Positions 8,464-17,214 are shown, counted from the first letter of the stretch. The stretch is 49,182 nt of DNA from Gemmatimonadota bacterium (GCA_022826005.1 JAJDVT010000013.1:1-49182); one strand, 5' to 3'. Translations and numbers: made by a program. Notes: a model not told the origin generated them from the sequence alone.

Positions 8464-10070
8464 CCCTCGTCATCCCTTATGACCGCGATCCTGCTCAGGA
8501 TCTCGCCGTCGGAAAACAGGATGGAGCCGCGCAGTACCTCCGGCGACTCCAGCAGGTCATGTACCAGGGCCACCACCGGGTTGTTCTGCTGTCCGCCCGC
8601 GTCCGGCGATTCCCCGCGGGTTGCTTTTGCCAACCAGTTCCCGCGCCCGGCAGATTCGTAGCGGAGGGATTCTCCAGGGTTGGTGGTGAAGATGGACTCT
8701 CCCAACCTGGCCGCGAGGGGCGGACGCTTCGCAGTGAACCCCGACGGTGTGAAGGACACACTCGTCACAGTGAACCCTGACGATGTCAAGGACGCGTCTT
8801 TTGCAATGAGCCCCCCTGGCGTGTTAGTCAACCCATCCATCGTAAGCGTGGCACCACTTCCGTGGGCTTCCCACCTCGTGGTGAAATTGATGACGCCGTT
8901 GGCCGCCTCTTCGCCGTAAGTCGCGGTCAACTCCAGGCCCTTGATGACCTGGACGCTGCGAATCTGTCTTCCAAGGATTTCGAGAGCCTCGACGACCCGG
9001 GTCAGATCCATGGGACGCAGCTCGGTGCCTGGTTCCGCGAGTATCAAGTGCACCCCATCCACCAACACCAGGGGAGGCGGATCCACAGCACCCGAACCGA
9101 TGTCGCCGATGTCGGAGGCTTGATCGCCGGCCATGACTTCGTCAATCGCCTCGTCCAATTGCGTCGGGGCTGGCAGGTCGCAGGCGATGCCGACCGCGAG
9201 CAAAGCCGCGCTGGCGAGCAGCGCGCCGTGCGCCGCATTCAGTTTCTTTCTCTTCTCGTTCATCGTTCTCAATCTCTGTTCCAGAATGCTTGCGGGTTGG
9301 CTCATCGCCGGGGCGAGTCCCCAGCGGCCGTGCGACCGGGATCCCGTCTGCAGGAGCAGCGCGCCGTAGTCGGCGGCTCCGATCCCGCTGGCGATGACCC
9401 GCCGGTCGCAGTCGATCTCGATGGCGGCCCGCAGCCTCCGGCACATCCACCAGATCGCCGGGCTCCAGGGGAAGGCGGCCGCGACGATTGCGGCGTAGAG
9501 CAGGGCCAGATGATCGCGGGCCCGGGCGTGTTCCAGTTCGTGGCGCAGGATGGCGGCCCGCGCGGAGGGCCCCGCCCGCTGGACCCACGCGGGTATGACG
9601 GGTTTGGGCGAAAAGATCCCCACCAGGGCCGGGCCGAAGCGGCGGGACAGGTAGACGTCGGTGCCGTCGAGGCGGCGGCGTGGCCAGCGGCGACGGGCGC
9701 ATGCTACTGCCACCAGGACGGTGGAAAGGGCGGCCAGCGCTGCCGCGGATCCCGCGCCCCAGGCGATGCCCGCGGTTCTCGCTGCCGTCCGGCTGGGCGG
9801 GATGGGCAACGGAAGGACGAAGCCCTGGGTGCGCTCCACCGCCACCATTGCTGGCGCAACGGCCTCTGCTGTTTCCCCCGTCGGAACGCTTGCGGTTGGC
9901 GGAGGCTCCCTCGGGTCACCCAGCAGCGGAACAACCACGGCCAGCGTCAGCGCCGCCAGCCACACGTACCGGCGGGGCCGACCCCGCGACGCCACCAGTC
10001 GCTCGACGGCCAGCGCGCCCGCCGCGATCAGCACCGCGGTGAGCGCCGCGTACACCATCCAGGGAATCAT
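8460..10070 (-). CDS. M56 (BlaR1-type) metallopeptidase with TonB-plug-like C-terminus, copy 3
   Basis: This 536-residue paralogue has the same layout: an N-terminal membrane segment, [31 protein letters not shown], then [11 protein letters not shown] and a hydrophobic [12 protein letters not shown]. The C-terminal domain contains PLVLVDGVHL and IRSVQVIKGLELTATYGEEA followed by ANGVINFTTR. This matches the VDG...EV-KG-xA-YG-xAA-GVI motif of plug domains in SusC/TonB-dependent receptors. A Thr/Ser-rich extension with repeated SGFTVTS/SGFTAK strands follows. ATGA overlaps on both sides imply coupled translation with its neighbours. Confidence 0.88.
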   Translation of the reverse strand: MIPWMVYAALTAVLIAAGALAVERLVASRGRPRRYVWLAALTLAVVVPLLGDPREPPPTASVPTGETAEAVAPAMVAVERTQGFVLPLPIPPSRTAARTAGIAWGAGSAAALAALSTVLVAVACARRRWPRRRLDGTDVYLSRRFGPALVGIFSPKPVIPAWVQRAGPSARAAILRHELEHARARDHLALLYAAIVAAAFPWSPAIWWMCRRLRAAIEIDCDRRVIASGIGAADYGALLLQTGSRSHGRWGLAPAMSQPASILEQRLRTMNEKRKKLNAAHGALLASAALLAVGIACDLPAPTQLDEAIDEVMAGDQASDIGDIGSGAVDPPPLVLVDGVHLILAEPGTELRPMDLTRVVEALEILGRQIRSVQVIKGLELTATYGEEAANGVINFTTRWEAHGSGATLTMDGLTNTPGGLIAKDASLTSSGFTVTSVSFTPSGFTAKRPPLAARLGESIFTTNPGESLRYESAGRGNWLAKATRGESPDAGGQQNNPVVALVHDLLESPEVLRGSILFSDGEILSRIAVIRDDEG

Positions 10071-11518
10071 CGCCGTCCGCTCAGGATGGCGAGTTCGTAC
10101 TCGGGGCTTTCATAACCCGTTACGGAGTAGAACCAGGTCAGCACCCCGGGATTCGCGCCCTTTTCCTGGACCTCGGCGAGAACATGCTCGATCCCCAGGC
10201 CAGCTGGTTGAGCGGTGTTGGGGCTTCCAGTCGGATCGCTCCAGTCGGCGAGGGTCGTCGTGACGGGACCGGAATCGGCAGTGAAGATCCGGACCACTCC
10301 TCCCGGGACCTCTTCGCCCAGAAGCCGCTGAGCTGCCGAGTGCTTGAGGACCTCGACCCTCATGATGCTTACGGGACCGGTCGGCAGCCCCGCGGTGCGG
10401 AAGCCGGAATCAGTCGGCCCAGGCGCACCGGTGGGACCGGACAGGCGCTGGCCGTCCACGAATACGATCGGCGGCGGGGTTCCCGCCGGATGGCCCCTGT
10501 GGAAGGCGTCGGCGATGCGCTGGTAGGGGTCGGCGAGGCGTGCGGTGACTTCGGACTCCGGGCTGTCCCGACCGTCGGCCATCACCTGGTACATGGCCTC
10601 GTCCAGTCGCGTCGGTGCGGGCACTTCACAGGCGATCCCAAGGGTGACCAGTGCCGCTGCCGCCAGCAGCGCGCCATGCGCCGCGCTCAATCTCAATCTC
10701 TCTTCCATCATTGTTTTCAACCTCCGTTCGAGCAGGCTCCTGGGCTGGCCCATCGCGGGGACGAGTCCCCAGCGGCCGTGTGACCGTCTCCAGGCTTGCA
10801 GCAGCACCCTTCCGTAGTCGGCGGTAGCAATTCCACCGGCGATCACCCGCTGGTCACAGTCGATCTCGATGGCGGCACGCAGCCGCCGGCACATCCACCA
10901 GATCGGCGGGCTCCAGGGGAACACGACTGCGACGATTGCGGCGTAGAGCAAAGCCAGATGGTCGCGGGCCCGGGCGTGCTCCAGTTCGTGGAGCAGGATG
11001 GCGGCTCGCGCGGAGGGTTCCGCCCGCAGGACCCACGCCGGGATGACGGGCTTCGGCGCCACGATGCCGACCAGAGCTGGGCCGAAGCGGCGGGAGAGGT
11101 AGACCTCCGTGCCGTCGACCCGGACTCGTGGCCAGCGGCGGCGGGCCCACGCTACGGCCACGAGGACGGAACACAGGACGGCCAGCGCCGCCGTGGATCC
11201 GGCGACCCAGGCGATGCCGGCGGTCCGCGCGGTCACCGGGCTTGAGGGACCGGGAAGTGGCGAGCCGAAGCGTGCGATGCCTTCGACCCTGGCCGTCCCG
11301 GGCGCCGCGGGCTCCGCCGGTCCCGCTGCGCGAATCACCTCGGTCGAAAGAGGCTCGCGCAAGCCACCCACCAGTGGGACGACGACTGCCAGCCCCAGCG
11401 CCGCCAGCCACACGAACCGGCGCGGCTTCCCTTGCGACGCCACCAGTCGCTCGACCGCGAATGCACCCGCCGCGATCAGCGTTCCGACCAACGCCGCGTA
11501 CAGCATCCAGGTAATCAC
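10067..11518 (-). CDS. M56 (BlaR1-type) metallopeptidase with plug-like C-terminus, copy 2
   Basis: The protein has 483 residues. Zinc motif [25 protein letters not shown] and EIDCDQ place it in family M56. The segment LERRLKTMMEE is followed by a hydrophobic stretch with GIACEVPAPTRL. The C-terminal part has IVFVDGQRL and RVEVLKHSAAQRLLGEE followed by GGVVRIF, a plug-like motif in which the usual KG is KH. It ends with a short unique tail. It overlaps copy 3 by ATGA and lies 19 bases after the orphan module gene. Confidence 0.88.
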   Translation of the reverse strand: MITWMLYAALVGTLIAAGAFAVERLVASQGKPRRFVWLAALGLAVVVPLVGGLREPLSTEVIRAAGPAEPAAPGTARVEGIARFGSPLPGPSSPVTARTAGIAWVAGSTAALAVLCSVLVAVAWARRRWPRVRVDGTEVYLSRRFGPALVGIVAPKPVIPAWVLRAEPSARAAILLHELEHARARDHLALLYAAIVAVVFPWSPPIWWMCRRLRAAIEIDCDQRVIAGGIATADYGRVLLQAWRRSHGRWGLVPAMGQPRSLLERRLKTMMEERLRLSAAHGALLAAAALVTLGIACEVPAPTRLDEAMYQVMADGRDSPESEVTARLADPYQRIADAFHRGHPAGTPPPIVFVDGQRLSGPTGAPGPTDSGFRTAGLPTGPVSIMRVEVLKHSAAQRLLGEEVPGGVVRIFTADSGPVTTTLADWSDPTGSPNTAQPAGLGIEHVLAEVQEKGANPGVLTWFYSVTGYESPEYELAILSGRR

Positions 11519-11537
11519 TCGTCAGATCCTCCGCGCG

Positions 11538-12281
11538 CTACCGGCCGGAGCCCGAGTCCTTCGTGATGATCTCGACCACCCCGCCCGAGGCCTCTTCGCC
11601 GTACAGCGTCCTTGCATCCGCACCCCGGAGGATTTCGAAGCTCTCGATATCCAGGTTCGCGATGTCCTGCCAGTAGGCGGCTTTGATGAATGCCTTTGCC
11701 CGTCGGACTGGATAGAGGGTCAGGTGCGACGGGATTTCAGGGTACGGAATTCGCTGTCCGTCCAAGAGCAAGAGCGGCAGCGGCACGCTTGCCGGCTGGG
11801 CCGGAACCGCACGCGGGTCGATGTCCGGCCCTTCCCGGCCCGTGAAGATCAGGATCGCTCCGTTCGCGACGGCGCCCCCCTGGATCCCGGTGCCCTCGAC
11901 CACCTCGACGTGTGCAACGAGGTCAGAGTCACGAAGGCCTCCCTCGACCCACTGCCGGACCGTCTGGGGAAGGTCCTCGCGAGTTTCGATGCGGAAATCG
12001 TCTACGAATACAATTGGAGCGGTGCCCGAATCGAACCACTTCGCCAGCGTCGATTCCCCGCGCAGATTCGCCGGGCCCGGATCGGCGGCTTCCGCGGCGT
12101 CGTTGGCGGCTGCCCGCTCGATCGGCTCCCGAAGCTCCGTTGGCGTCGGCGCATCACACGCGACAACCATAGCCCCGACGGCCACACCCACAAGCCAGGC
12201 CGCGCGGCCCTCAGCCGGTCTCATTCGTTTCTCGCTCATCGTCTTCAGCCTCCGTTCAAGCAGATTCCCTGGTGGACGCAT
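11538..12281 (-). CDS. Orphan plug-like lipoprotein module derived from an M56 paralogue
   Basis: The 247-residue frame begins FVPAM-RPPGNLLERRLKTMSEKRMR, matching the stretch after the peptidase domain in neighbouring M56 proteins, but no membrane or HExxH part precedes it. If translation begins at the inner ATG 12239, which has GGAGG 9 bases upstream, the product starts MSEKRMR with a hydrophobic stretch and a lipobox-like VVACD, i.e. a secreted lipoprotein. It carries two plug-like units (VFVDDFRI with VEVVEG; LLLDGQRI with FEILRGADARTLYGEEA and GGVVEIITK). It is either a partial duplication or an M56 copy that lost its 5' half. Homology extends a few codons upstream of ATG 12281, which favours loss. 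Confidence 0.7.
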   Translation of the reverse strand: MRPPGNLLERRLKTMSEKRMRPAEGRAAWLVGVAVGAMVVACDAPTPTELREPIERAAANDAAEAADPGPANLRGESTLAKWFDSGTAPIVFVDDFRIETREDLPQTVRQWVEGGLRDSDLVAHVEVVEGTGIQGGAVANGAILIFTGREGPDIDPRAVPAQPASVPLPLLLLDGQRIPYPEIPSHLTLYPVRRAKAFIKAAYWQDIANLDIESFEILRGADARTLYGEEASGGVVEIITKDSGSGR

Positions 12282-12318
12282 CGCCGGGACGAATCCCGGA
12301 TTCGTTCCGTTCCGCGGA

Positions 12319-13854
12319 TCATTTCTTCGTGATTATCTGGATCACCCCGTGGGCCGCCTCTTCCCCGTAGATCCGGATCGCAGCTGCGCCCTTCACGATC
12401 TCGAAGCTCTCGATGTCCTCGTCCTTGAGGAACTCGCGGAGTCCATCGAAGCCCGCCGGGAAACCAACGCGCGCACCGTCGATCACGATGAGCGGCACCG
12501 GTTGCGGACCGGCCATTCGCATGAACTTGTCTCCCCAGTGGTTCTCGGCGCCCTCGGCCGCGCGGTGCGACCCGTCGCCCGGGTTCGGCTGCGCCGGCTC
12601 GTCGCCCGGAGGCTCGACATCGCTCTCTTCCACGGGCCCGCCGCTCATGAAGATCCGGATTGCGCCGTGAGCGCCGTCCTCCCCCCAAAGCTCCCTGGCG
12701 GCCCCACCCTGCATCACCTCGACGCGGTCGACCAGCCCGTCCTCCCGGAGGCCGCTCTCCGACCAGCGGCGGGCGGGCTCGGGCAGGTCCTCGTAACGCG
12801 CGACGCGAACATCGTCCACGAACACGAGCGGAGCCGGGTCCGATGCGAACCACCTGGCCAGGTAGGAACCTCCGGCCCCACCCGATGGCGATCCATCCCG
12901 GTTTTCGGGGGCCTCGGCAGCTCTCACCTCCTCGATCGCGTCTGCCAGCTCAGTTGGCATCGGGACATCGCATGCGGCGACGAGTGCCCCGGCCGCCACA
13001 CCCGCAAGCGCGACCGCGCGGCCCACACTCAGTCTCATTCGTTTCTCGCTCATCGTCTTCAGCCTCCGTTCAAGCAGACTCTCAGGGTGTCCCATCGCCG
13101 GGGCGAGTCCCCACCAGCGACGGGAGCGGGCTCCGGCTTCCAGGAGGACGCCGCCGTAGTCGGCAACCCCGATCCCCGAGGCCAGGACCCTTTCATCACA
13201 GTCGAGTTCCACGGCGGTGCGAAGCCGCCGGCACATCCACCAGATCGCCGGGCTCCACGGGAACAGCGCCGCAACGATGCCGCCGCAGAGCAGTGCGAGG
13301 TGGTCCCGCGCCCGCGCATGTTCCTCCTCGTGGCGGATGATCGCGTCCCGGGCAACCGGCTCCAGCTCCAGCACCCAAGCGGGGATGACGACCTTCGGTC
13401 TGGCGACGCCGACGAGGGTGGGGCCGAAGCGGCGGGAGATGTAGACCGGCGTTCCAGCCACCCTTCTGCGGTCCCAGCGCCTCCTCCTCCAGGCCACGGC
13501 CAGCAGCACGCAGCCCAGAACGAAAAAGGCCGTCAGGGACGCGGCGCCCCATGCCAGAGCCGCGATTCTGCCCTGGTTCACCCCGTCGGGCACGGGCAGC
13601 CCGGGAAGCGCGCTCCAGCTGTCCGCCGGAGCCCCGTTGACCAACGATGAGACAGCCGATGTGGCCTCCTGCACCGCAGGCGCGGCCGGCGCGGGAGTTC
13701 GTCCCGCCAGGGGGATTGCCACCGCGAGCGCCAGCGCCGTCATCCACACGAAGCGGCGTGGCCGGCCCGCCGAGGCCATAAGCCGCTCAACCGCGAAAGC
13801 GCCTGACGCGATCAGCACCGCGACCAACGCCGCGTACACCACCCAGGCGATCAT
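12319..13854 (-). CDS. M56 (BlaR1-type) metallopeptidase with two plug-like C-terminal units, copy 1
   Basis: The protein has 511 residues. Membrane segments are near residues 5-22, 37-51 and 98-121. The zinc motif is HEEEH at 175-179 within [11 protein letters not shown], with a third-ligand region ELDCDE at 216-221 and WSPAIWWMCRRL between. After LERRLKTMSEKRMR comes a hydrophobic stretch with VAACDVPMPTEL, a lipobox-like sequence. The C-terminal region contains two plug-like units, VFVDDVRV...VEVMQGGAARELWGEDGA and VIDGARV...FEIVKGAAAIRIYGEEAA followed by HGVIQIITKK. It is the first M56 gene after blaI, 67 bases downstream, and most probably the cognate sensor-peptidase of that repressor. 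Confidence 0.88.
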   Translation of the reverse strand: MIAWVVYAALVAVLIASGAFAVERLMASAGRPRRFVWMTALALAVAIPLAGRTPAPAAPAVQEATSAVSSLVNGAPADSWSALPGLPVPDGVNQGRIAALAWGAASLTAFFVLGCVLLAVAWRRRRWDRRRVAGTPVYISRRFGPTLVGVARPKVVIPAWVLELEPVARDAIIRHEEEHARARDHLALLCGGIVAALFPWSPAIWWMCRRLRTAVELDCDERVLASGIGVADYGGVLLEAGARSRRWWGLAPAMGHPESLLERRLKTMSEKRMRLSVGRAVALAGVAAGALVAACDVPMPTELADAIEEVRAAEAPENRDGSPSGGAGGSYLARWFASDPAPLVFVDDVRVARYEDLPEPARRWSESGLREDGLVDRVEVMQGGAARELWGEDGAHGAIRIFMSGGPVEESDVEPPGDEPAQPNPGDGSHRAAEGAENHWGDKFMRMAGPQPVPLIVIDGARVGFPAGFDGLREFLKDEDIESFEIVKGAAAIRIYGEEAAHGVIQIITKK

Positions 13855-13921
13855 CTTCGATCCCTCCGAAGTCGCGTCCGGCGGACCATCCTCCGTCCCT
13901 CCCGGGTCCGGCGCATGTTCA

Positions 13922-14320
13922 TCACTCCTCCCCCCTCCCTTCCGCCCGGTCCAGCACGGCCCTCATGCGGCGGAGCTCCTCCTCGGTGAACTCGCGGCCC
14001 TCCACCAGCGTCGCGAGCAGCATCTCGGCGGAGCCGTGGAAGATCTTGTTCACGATCCGGCTGAGCGCCCGTCCCCCCGCCCGCTCCGACTCCACGAGCG
14101 GGAAGTAGCGGTAGGCGCGGCCCTCCTGTTCGTGGCCGACGGCGCCCTTTTCCTCGAGGATCTGGAGCATCTTGAGGACGGTCGTGTAGCCGACGTCCTT
14201 GCCGAGCACCTCGCGCACCTCCGCCACGGTGCCAGACCCCTCCCGCCACAGCACGCTCATGATGTCGAGCTCGCGGTCGGTGAAGCCCTTCGGTTCCCGC
14301 TTGCGCTGCTCGCCGCTCAT
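13922..14320 (-). CDS. blaI: BlaI/MecI/CopY-family transcriptional repressor
   Basis: This 132-residue protein has the usual family length. A winged helix-turn-helix lies at about residues 12-75 (FTDRELDIMSVLWREGSG, TVAEVREVL, YTTVLKMLQILEEKG, RAYRYFP) followed by a C-terminal dimerisation region (FTEEELRRMRAVLD). Family members bind TACA/TGTA-type dyads and are cleaved when an M56 sensor is activated. The start ATG overlaps the amidohydrolase stop (ATGA), and the M56 gene follows after 67 bases, so repressor and sensors share an operon. The operator is not certain; candidate shared promoter elements lie upstream of the amidohydrolase. Confidence 0.92.
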   Translation of the reverse strand: MSGEQRKREPKGFTDRELDIMSVLWREGSGTVAEVREVLGKDVGYTTVLKMLQILEEKGAVGHEQEGRAYRYFPLVESERAGGRALSRIVNKIFHGSAEMLLATLVEGREFTEEELRRMRAVLDRAEGRGEE

Positions 14321-15765
14321 CGCCCGCCTCCTTCCGCCACCTCGGCCATGACTTCCCGGACCCGGTCCCCGAACCCGCGCGCGCGTTCCATCACCTCCTC
14401 CTCGTCGACGGTGAGGATTTCGCGGTCGCGCACCACCACCCGGCCGTTCACGATCACGGTGGTCACGTCGCTGCCGCGGGCCGCGTAGACCAGGTGCGAA
14501 TAGACGCGGTAGAGCGGGGTCAGCCCGGGGCGCCGCACGTCCACCAGCACGATGTCGGCGCGCTTGCCCACCTCCAGCGACCCGATCTCGTCGTGCAGAT
14601 TGAGCACCCGCGCGCCGCCCATCGTGGCCATGCGGAAGACCGTCTCCGCCGGGAGGACCGCCGGGTCGCCCAGCATGTACTTCTGGATCTTCGCGGCGGC
14701 ATCCATCTCGTCGAAGAGGTCGAGGTCGTTGTTGCTGGCGGGGCCGTCCGTCCCGATCCCCACCGGGATCCCCGCCTCCAGCGCGGCCGCCACCGGCGCC
14801 GCCCGCGCCACGCCCAGCTTCATGTTGCTCTGGGGATTGTGGGCGATCCCGGCGCCCCCCGCCGCGATGCGCCCGATGTCCTCGTCCGACAGGTAGATCG
14901 AGTGCGCGAGGACCGTCCCGGGCCGGAGCGCCCCGATCGACTCGAGGGCCTCGATCACGCCCATCCCGGTCATCTCGCGGGCGGTCACGTCCTCCGACGG
15001 GTCCTCGACGGCGTGAATCTGGAAGGGCGCGTCGAAGCGCTCGGCGAGCCGGAACGCGGCCTCGACCGCTTCCAGCGGGGTGGTGTAGAGCGCGTGGGCG
15101 GCGACCGCGGGCACCACCGTGGGATGATCCTGATAGCGCTCCATGTACTCCGCCGCGTCGGCAAGCGATTCCTCGGGCGTGGCGAAGTCGGGAGTGGGGA
15201 AGCCGATCACGTGGGGACCGGTGACCGCACGGATGCCGGCGTCGACGGTCGCGCGCGCCACCTCGTCGCGGAAGTAGTACATGTCCGCGAAGGTGGTCGT
15301 GCCGCCCTTCAGCATCTCGACCGATGAGAGCAGCGTGCCCCAGTAAACGAAGTCGGGAGCGACGAGCGCGGCCTCGGCGGGGAAGATGTGGTCGTTGAGC
15401 CAGGTCATCAGCGGGAGGTCGTCGGCGAGGCCGCGCAGCAGCGACATCGCAGCGTGGCCGTGCGTGTTGACCAGCCCCGGGATGACGAGGTGGCCGGTGG
15501 CGTCGATGACCGTGGCGCCGGTGGGGCGGGGATCGTCCGGAGCGAGGACCGCGGCGATGCGGTCGCCCTCGACGAGAACCGCGCCGCCCTCGTGGATGGT
15601 CCCCGCGTCGTCCATCACCACGACCGTGCCGCCGTCGACGAGGAGCGGGCCGTCCAGGTCGGAGGGCCCGGCGTCGCCGGCGCAAGCCGCGAGCAGCAGT
15701 AGGGGCAGGGAAGCCGTCACCGTTGTCCGAAGTCTGAGGGATAGGGCACGAAGGATTTCGTACAT
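14317..15765 (-). CDS. Lipoprotein amidohydrolase of the TRZ/ATZ (MtaD-like) family
   Basis: The protein has 482 residues. An N-terminal signal with lipobox LLLLAAC near residue 28 predicts export and lipidation, unusual for a family that is mostly cytoplasmic. Metal and catalytic motifs of the amidohydrolase superfamily are present: NTHGHAAMSLLRG, QIHAVEDPSE, LAHSIYLSD, HNPQSNMKLG and GTDGPASNNDLD. The set is closest to methylthioadenosine/S-adenosylhomocysteine deaminases and related aminohydrolases; the substrate is not determined. It is the first gene of the blaI-M56 operon and overlaps blaI by 4 bases. It has a recognisable promoter just upstream. Confidence 0.85.
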   Translation of the reverse strand: MYEILRALSLRLRTTVTASLPLLLLAACAGDAGPSDLDGPLLVDGGTVVVMDDAGTIHEGGAVLVEGDRIAAVLAPDDPRPTGATVIDATGHLVIPGLVNTHGHAAMSLLRGLADDLPLMTWLNDHIFPAEAALVAPDFVYWGTLLSSVEMLKGGTTTFADMYYFRDEVARATVDAGIRAVTGPHVIGFPTPDFATPEESLADAAEYMERYQDHPTVVPAVAAHALYTTPLEAVEAAFRLAERFDAPFQIHAVEDPSEDVTAREMTGMGVIEALESIGALRPGTVLAHSIYLSDEDIGRIAAGGAGIAHNPQSNMKLGVARAAPVAAALEAGIPVGIGTDGPASNNDLDLFDEMDAAAKIQKYMLGDPAVLPAETVFRMATMGGARVLNLHDEIGSLEVGKRADIVLVDVRRPGLTPLYRVYSHLVYAARGSDVTTVIVNGRVVVRDREILTVDEEEVMERARGFGDRVREVMAEVAEGGGR

Positions 15766-15777
15766 AACCTTGGATAC

Positions 15778-15820
15778 ACCTTAACTGGCAGCAGGTTCCG
15801 TGTCAACGACAATCTTCGTA
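15778..15820 (-). promoter_or_regulatory. Promoter of the amidohydrolase-blaI-M56 operon
   Basis: On the minus strand TTGACA (15801-15806) and TAAGGT (15778-15783) are separated by 17 bases, a sigma-70-like arrangement ending 12 bases before the start codon. TACGAAGA (15813-15820) lies 6 bases upstream of the -35 box. The same TACGAAGA-N6-TTGACA arrangement precedes the triple-propeller operon at 29811. The -10 match is weak (3 of 6). Confidence 0.5.
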
Positions 15821-15898
15821 AGGACGCCGGGGCCAGCCGCTGCCAGAGGTCGCGCCACAGCGCCGTTCAGCGGCCTCCGCAACCCCTTGCGCGGCCGC

Positions 15899-16987
15899 TC
15901 AACGGCTCAATGGTACCCAGTCGCAGTCGTCGGTTTCAACCTGGATCCGCCGGACGACGGTCTCGGCGTCGCCCCCGCGGATCACCTGATCCAGCACCAG
16001 CAGCAGGTCACCCTCGAAGCCGATGGCGGGGTGCGATCCTTCCTCCAGCGCTACCAATCCGTCCGGGCAGGCGCGGGAGCGGGACGGATCGATGACGCTG
16101 ACCCACAGCGCCTCGGTGCTTACGGGCGGGCCGTCGGTGCCCAGGTCGAAGTGCACCACGAGGAAGGTGCCGTCCGGCCTGCGGTGAATCCCCCGGGTCG
16201 ACGAGAAGACGCCGAAGACATCCGGATACCGGCCGCCCCCGAGCGCCTCCATGACCGCTGCTTCGGGATCCTCGGGGTGTCCCCGCCGGCGCACCGCCGG
16301 GACCTCGAAGCGATCGATCTCTGCACCGTCCGTATCCGTGACGATCAGATAGGGAAGGGGCATGAACCCGACGAGCAGCGTGTCGGCCCACTTCGCAAAG
16401 GGGATCTCGGGGAAGATGCCGCCGACAGGACCGCCCTCCTCGAATTCCTCCGGGAGTCCGACGACGGGCCGGGCTGCGTCATCGCCGAGCTTCATCCGCC
16501 TGATCGCGCTGCGGTGCGTATACTCCGCGCCGCTGAGCCACACTTCCCCCGAGTCGATCACCACGTGGTCGAACACCGTCCTCAGGAGATGGCGCTCCAC
16601 GAACTGGCCGTCGTGCCGCCGAAAGGCGTGAGCCGCGGGCGGGTCCCAGGAAAACACCATGATCCGGTCGTCCCCCCAGGGCAGCGCTATCGCGGCTTCC
16701 TTCCACTCTCCCGGGCCCTCGCCCCCGCGTCCGTAGCGCTGTATGAGGCGTCCCTCCCGGTCGTAGTGAAGCACCCGGGGCTGATCGAAGTCCGCAACGA
16801 GGTAGCCGCCGGTGCCGTCGGGGATGACGGGGGCCGGAAGCACAAGATAGTTGTCACCGGACTCCTCCAGCACGATGGAGTCGAGCACGGTGACGGTAGG
16901 TTGCGCAGAGAGGTGGCCGGCCCGGGCCAGACCGAGGGCGCCCAGCCCGAATGTAAAGGCGACTTTACAAAATGTCGTGTTTTCCAT
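15899..16987 (-). CDS. Secreted six-bladed beta-propeller protein
   Basis: This 362-residue protein starts at ATG 16987, chosen because GGGAG lies just upstream and a signal peptide follows (MENTTFCKVAFTFGLG...HLSAQ). The mature part contains propeller strands (GTGGYLVADFD, RPDGTFLVVHFD) and the GRGGEGPGEW signature. The reading frame extends far upstream but that part shows no homology to anything recognisable. The first codons overlap a tandem dyad element repeated elsewhere in the window. It is a single gene, divergent from the flavin-binding protein at 17215. Function unknown; probably an envelope binding protein. Confidence 0.8.
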   Translation of the reverse strand: MENTTFCKVAFTFGLGALGLARAGHLSAQPTVTVLDSIVLEESGDNYLVLPAPVIPDGTGGYLVADFDQPRVLHYDREGRLIQRYGRGGEGPGEWKEAAIALPWGDDRIMVFSWDPPAAHAFRRHDGQFVERHLLRTVFDHVVIDSGEVWLSGAEYTHRSAIRRMKLGDDAARPVVGLPEEFEEGGPVGGIFPEIPFAKWADTLLVGFMPLPYLIVTDTDGAEIDRFEVPAVRRRGHPEDPEAAVMEALGGGRYPDVFGVFSSTRGIHRRPDGTFLVVHFDLGTDGPPVSTEALWVSVIDPSRSRACPDGLVALEEGSHPAIGFEGDLLLVLDQVIRGGDAETVVRRIQVETDDCDWVPLSR

Positions 16988-16990
16988 ACA
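16952..16990. promoter_or_regulatory. Tandem dyad element, copy A
   Basis: TGTAAAGGCGACTTTACA (16952-16969) and TGTCGTGTTTTCCATACA (16973-16990) have centres exactly 21 bp apart. Both fit TGTMA-N8-TKACA, the first perfectly. The element covers the start codon and first codons of the minus-strand propeller gene. Confidence 0.6.
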
Positions 16991-17214
16991 TGTCTCCCGG
17001 TCCTTCCGCGTGGGCACGCGGGTTCCGCCGACAATCGCCGAGCGAAGACGATAGCTTTTCTGTGCGAGATGACACCATGGGTGCCGGAAGGGTTGCCGGG
17101 AGAAGTGGAACGGGAGCTGGACCGCCCACGCCCCCTTCGGAGTGATGGGCGATCCGGGGCTGTAAGCCACTCGCAACCGGCAATTCGGCGACGCTCCATT
17201 CACAGCTCGGAGAA

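Noticed and set aside
16952-16969. TyrR binding box
   Set aside because: One dyad fits TGTAAA-N6-TTTACA, but the other copies only fit the looser TGTMA-N8-TKACA and no TyrR-like protein or aromatic amino acid gene is present.
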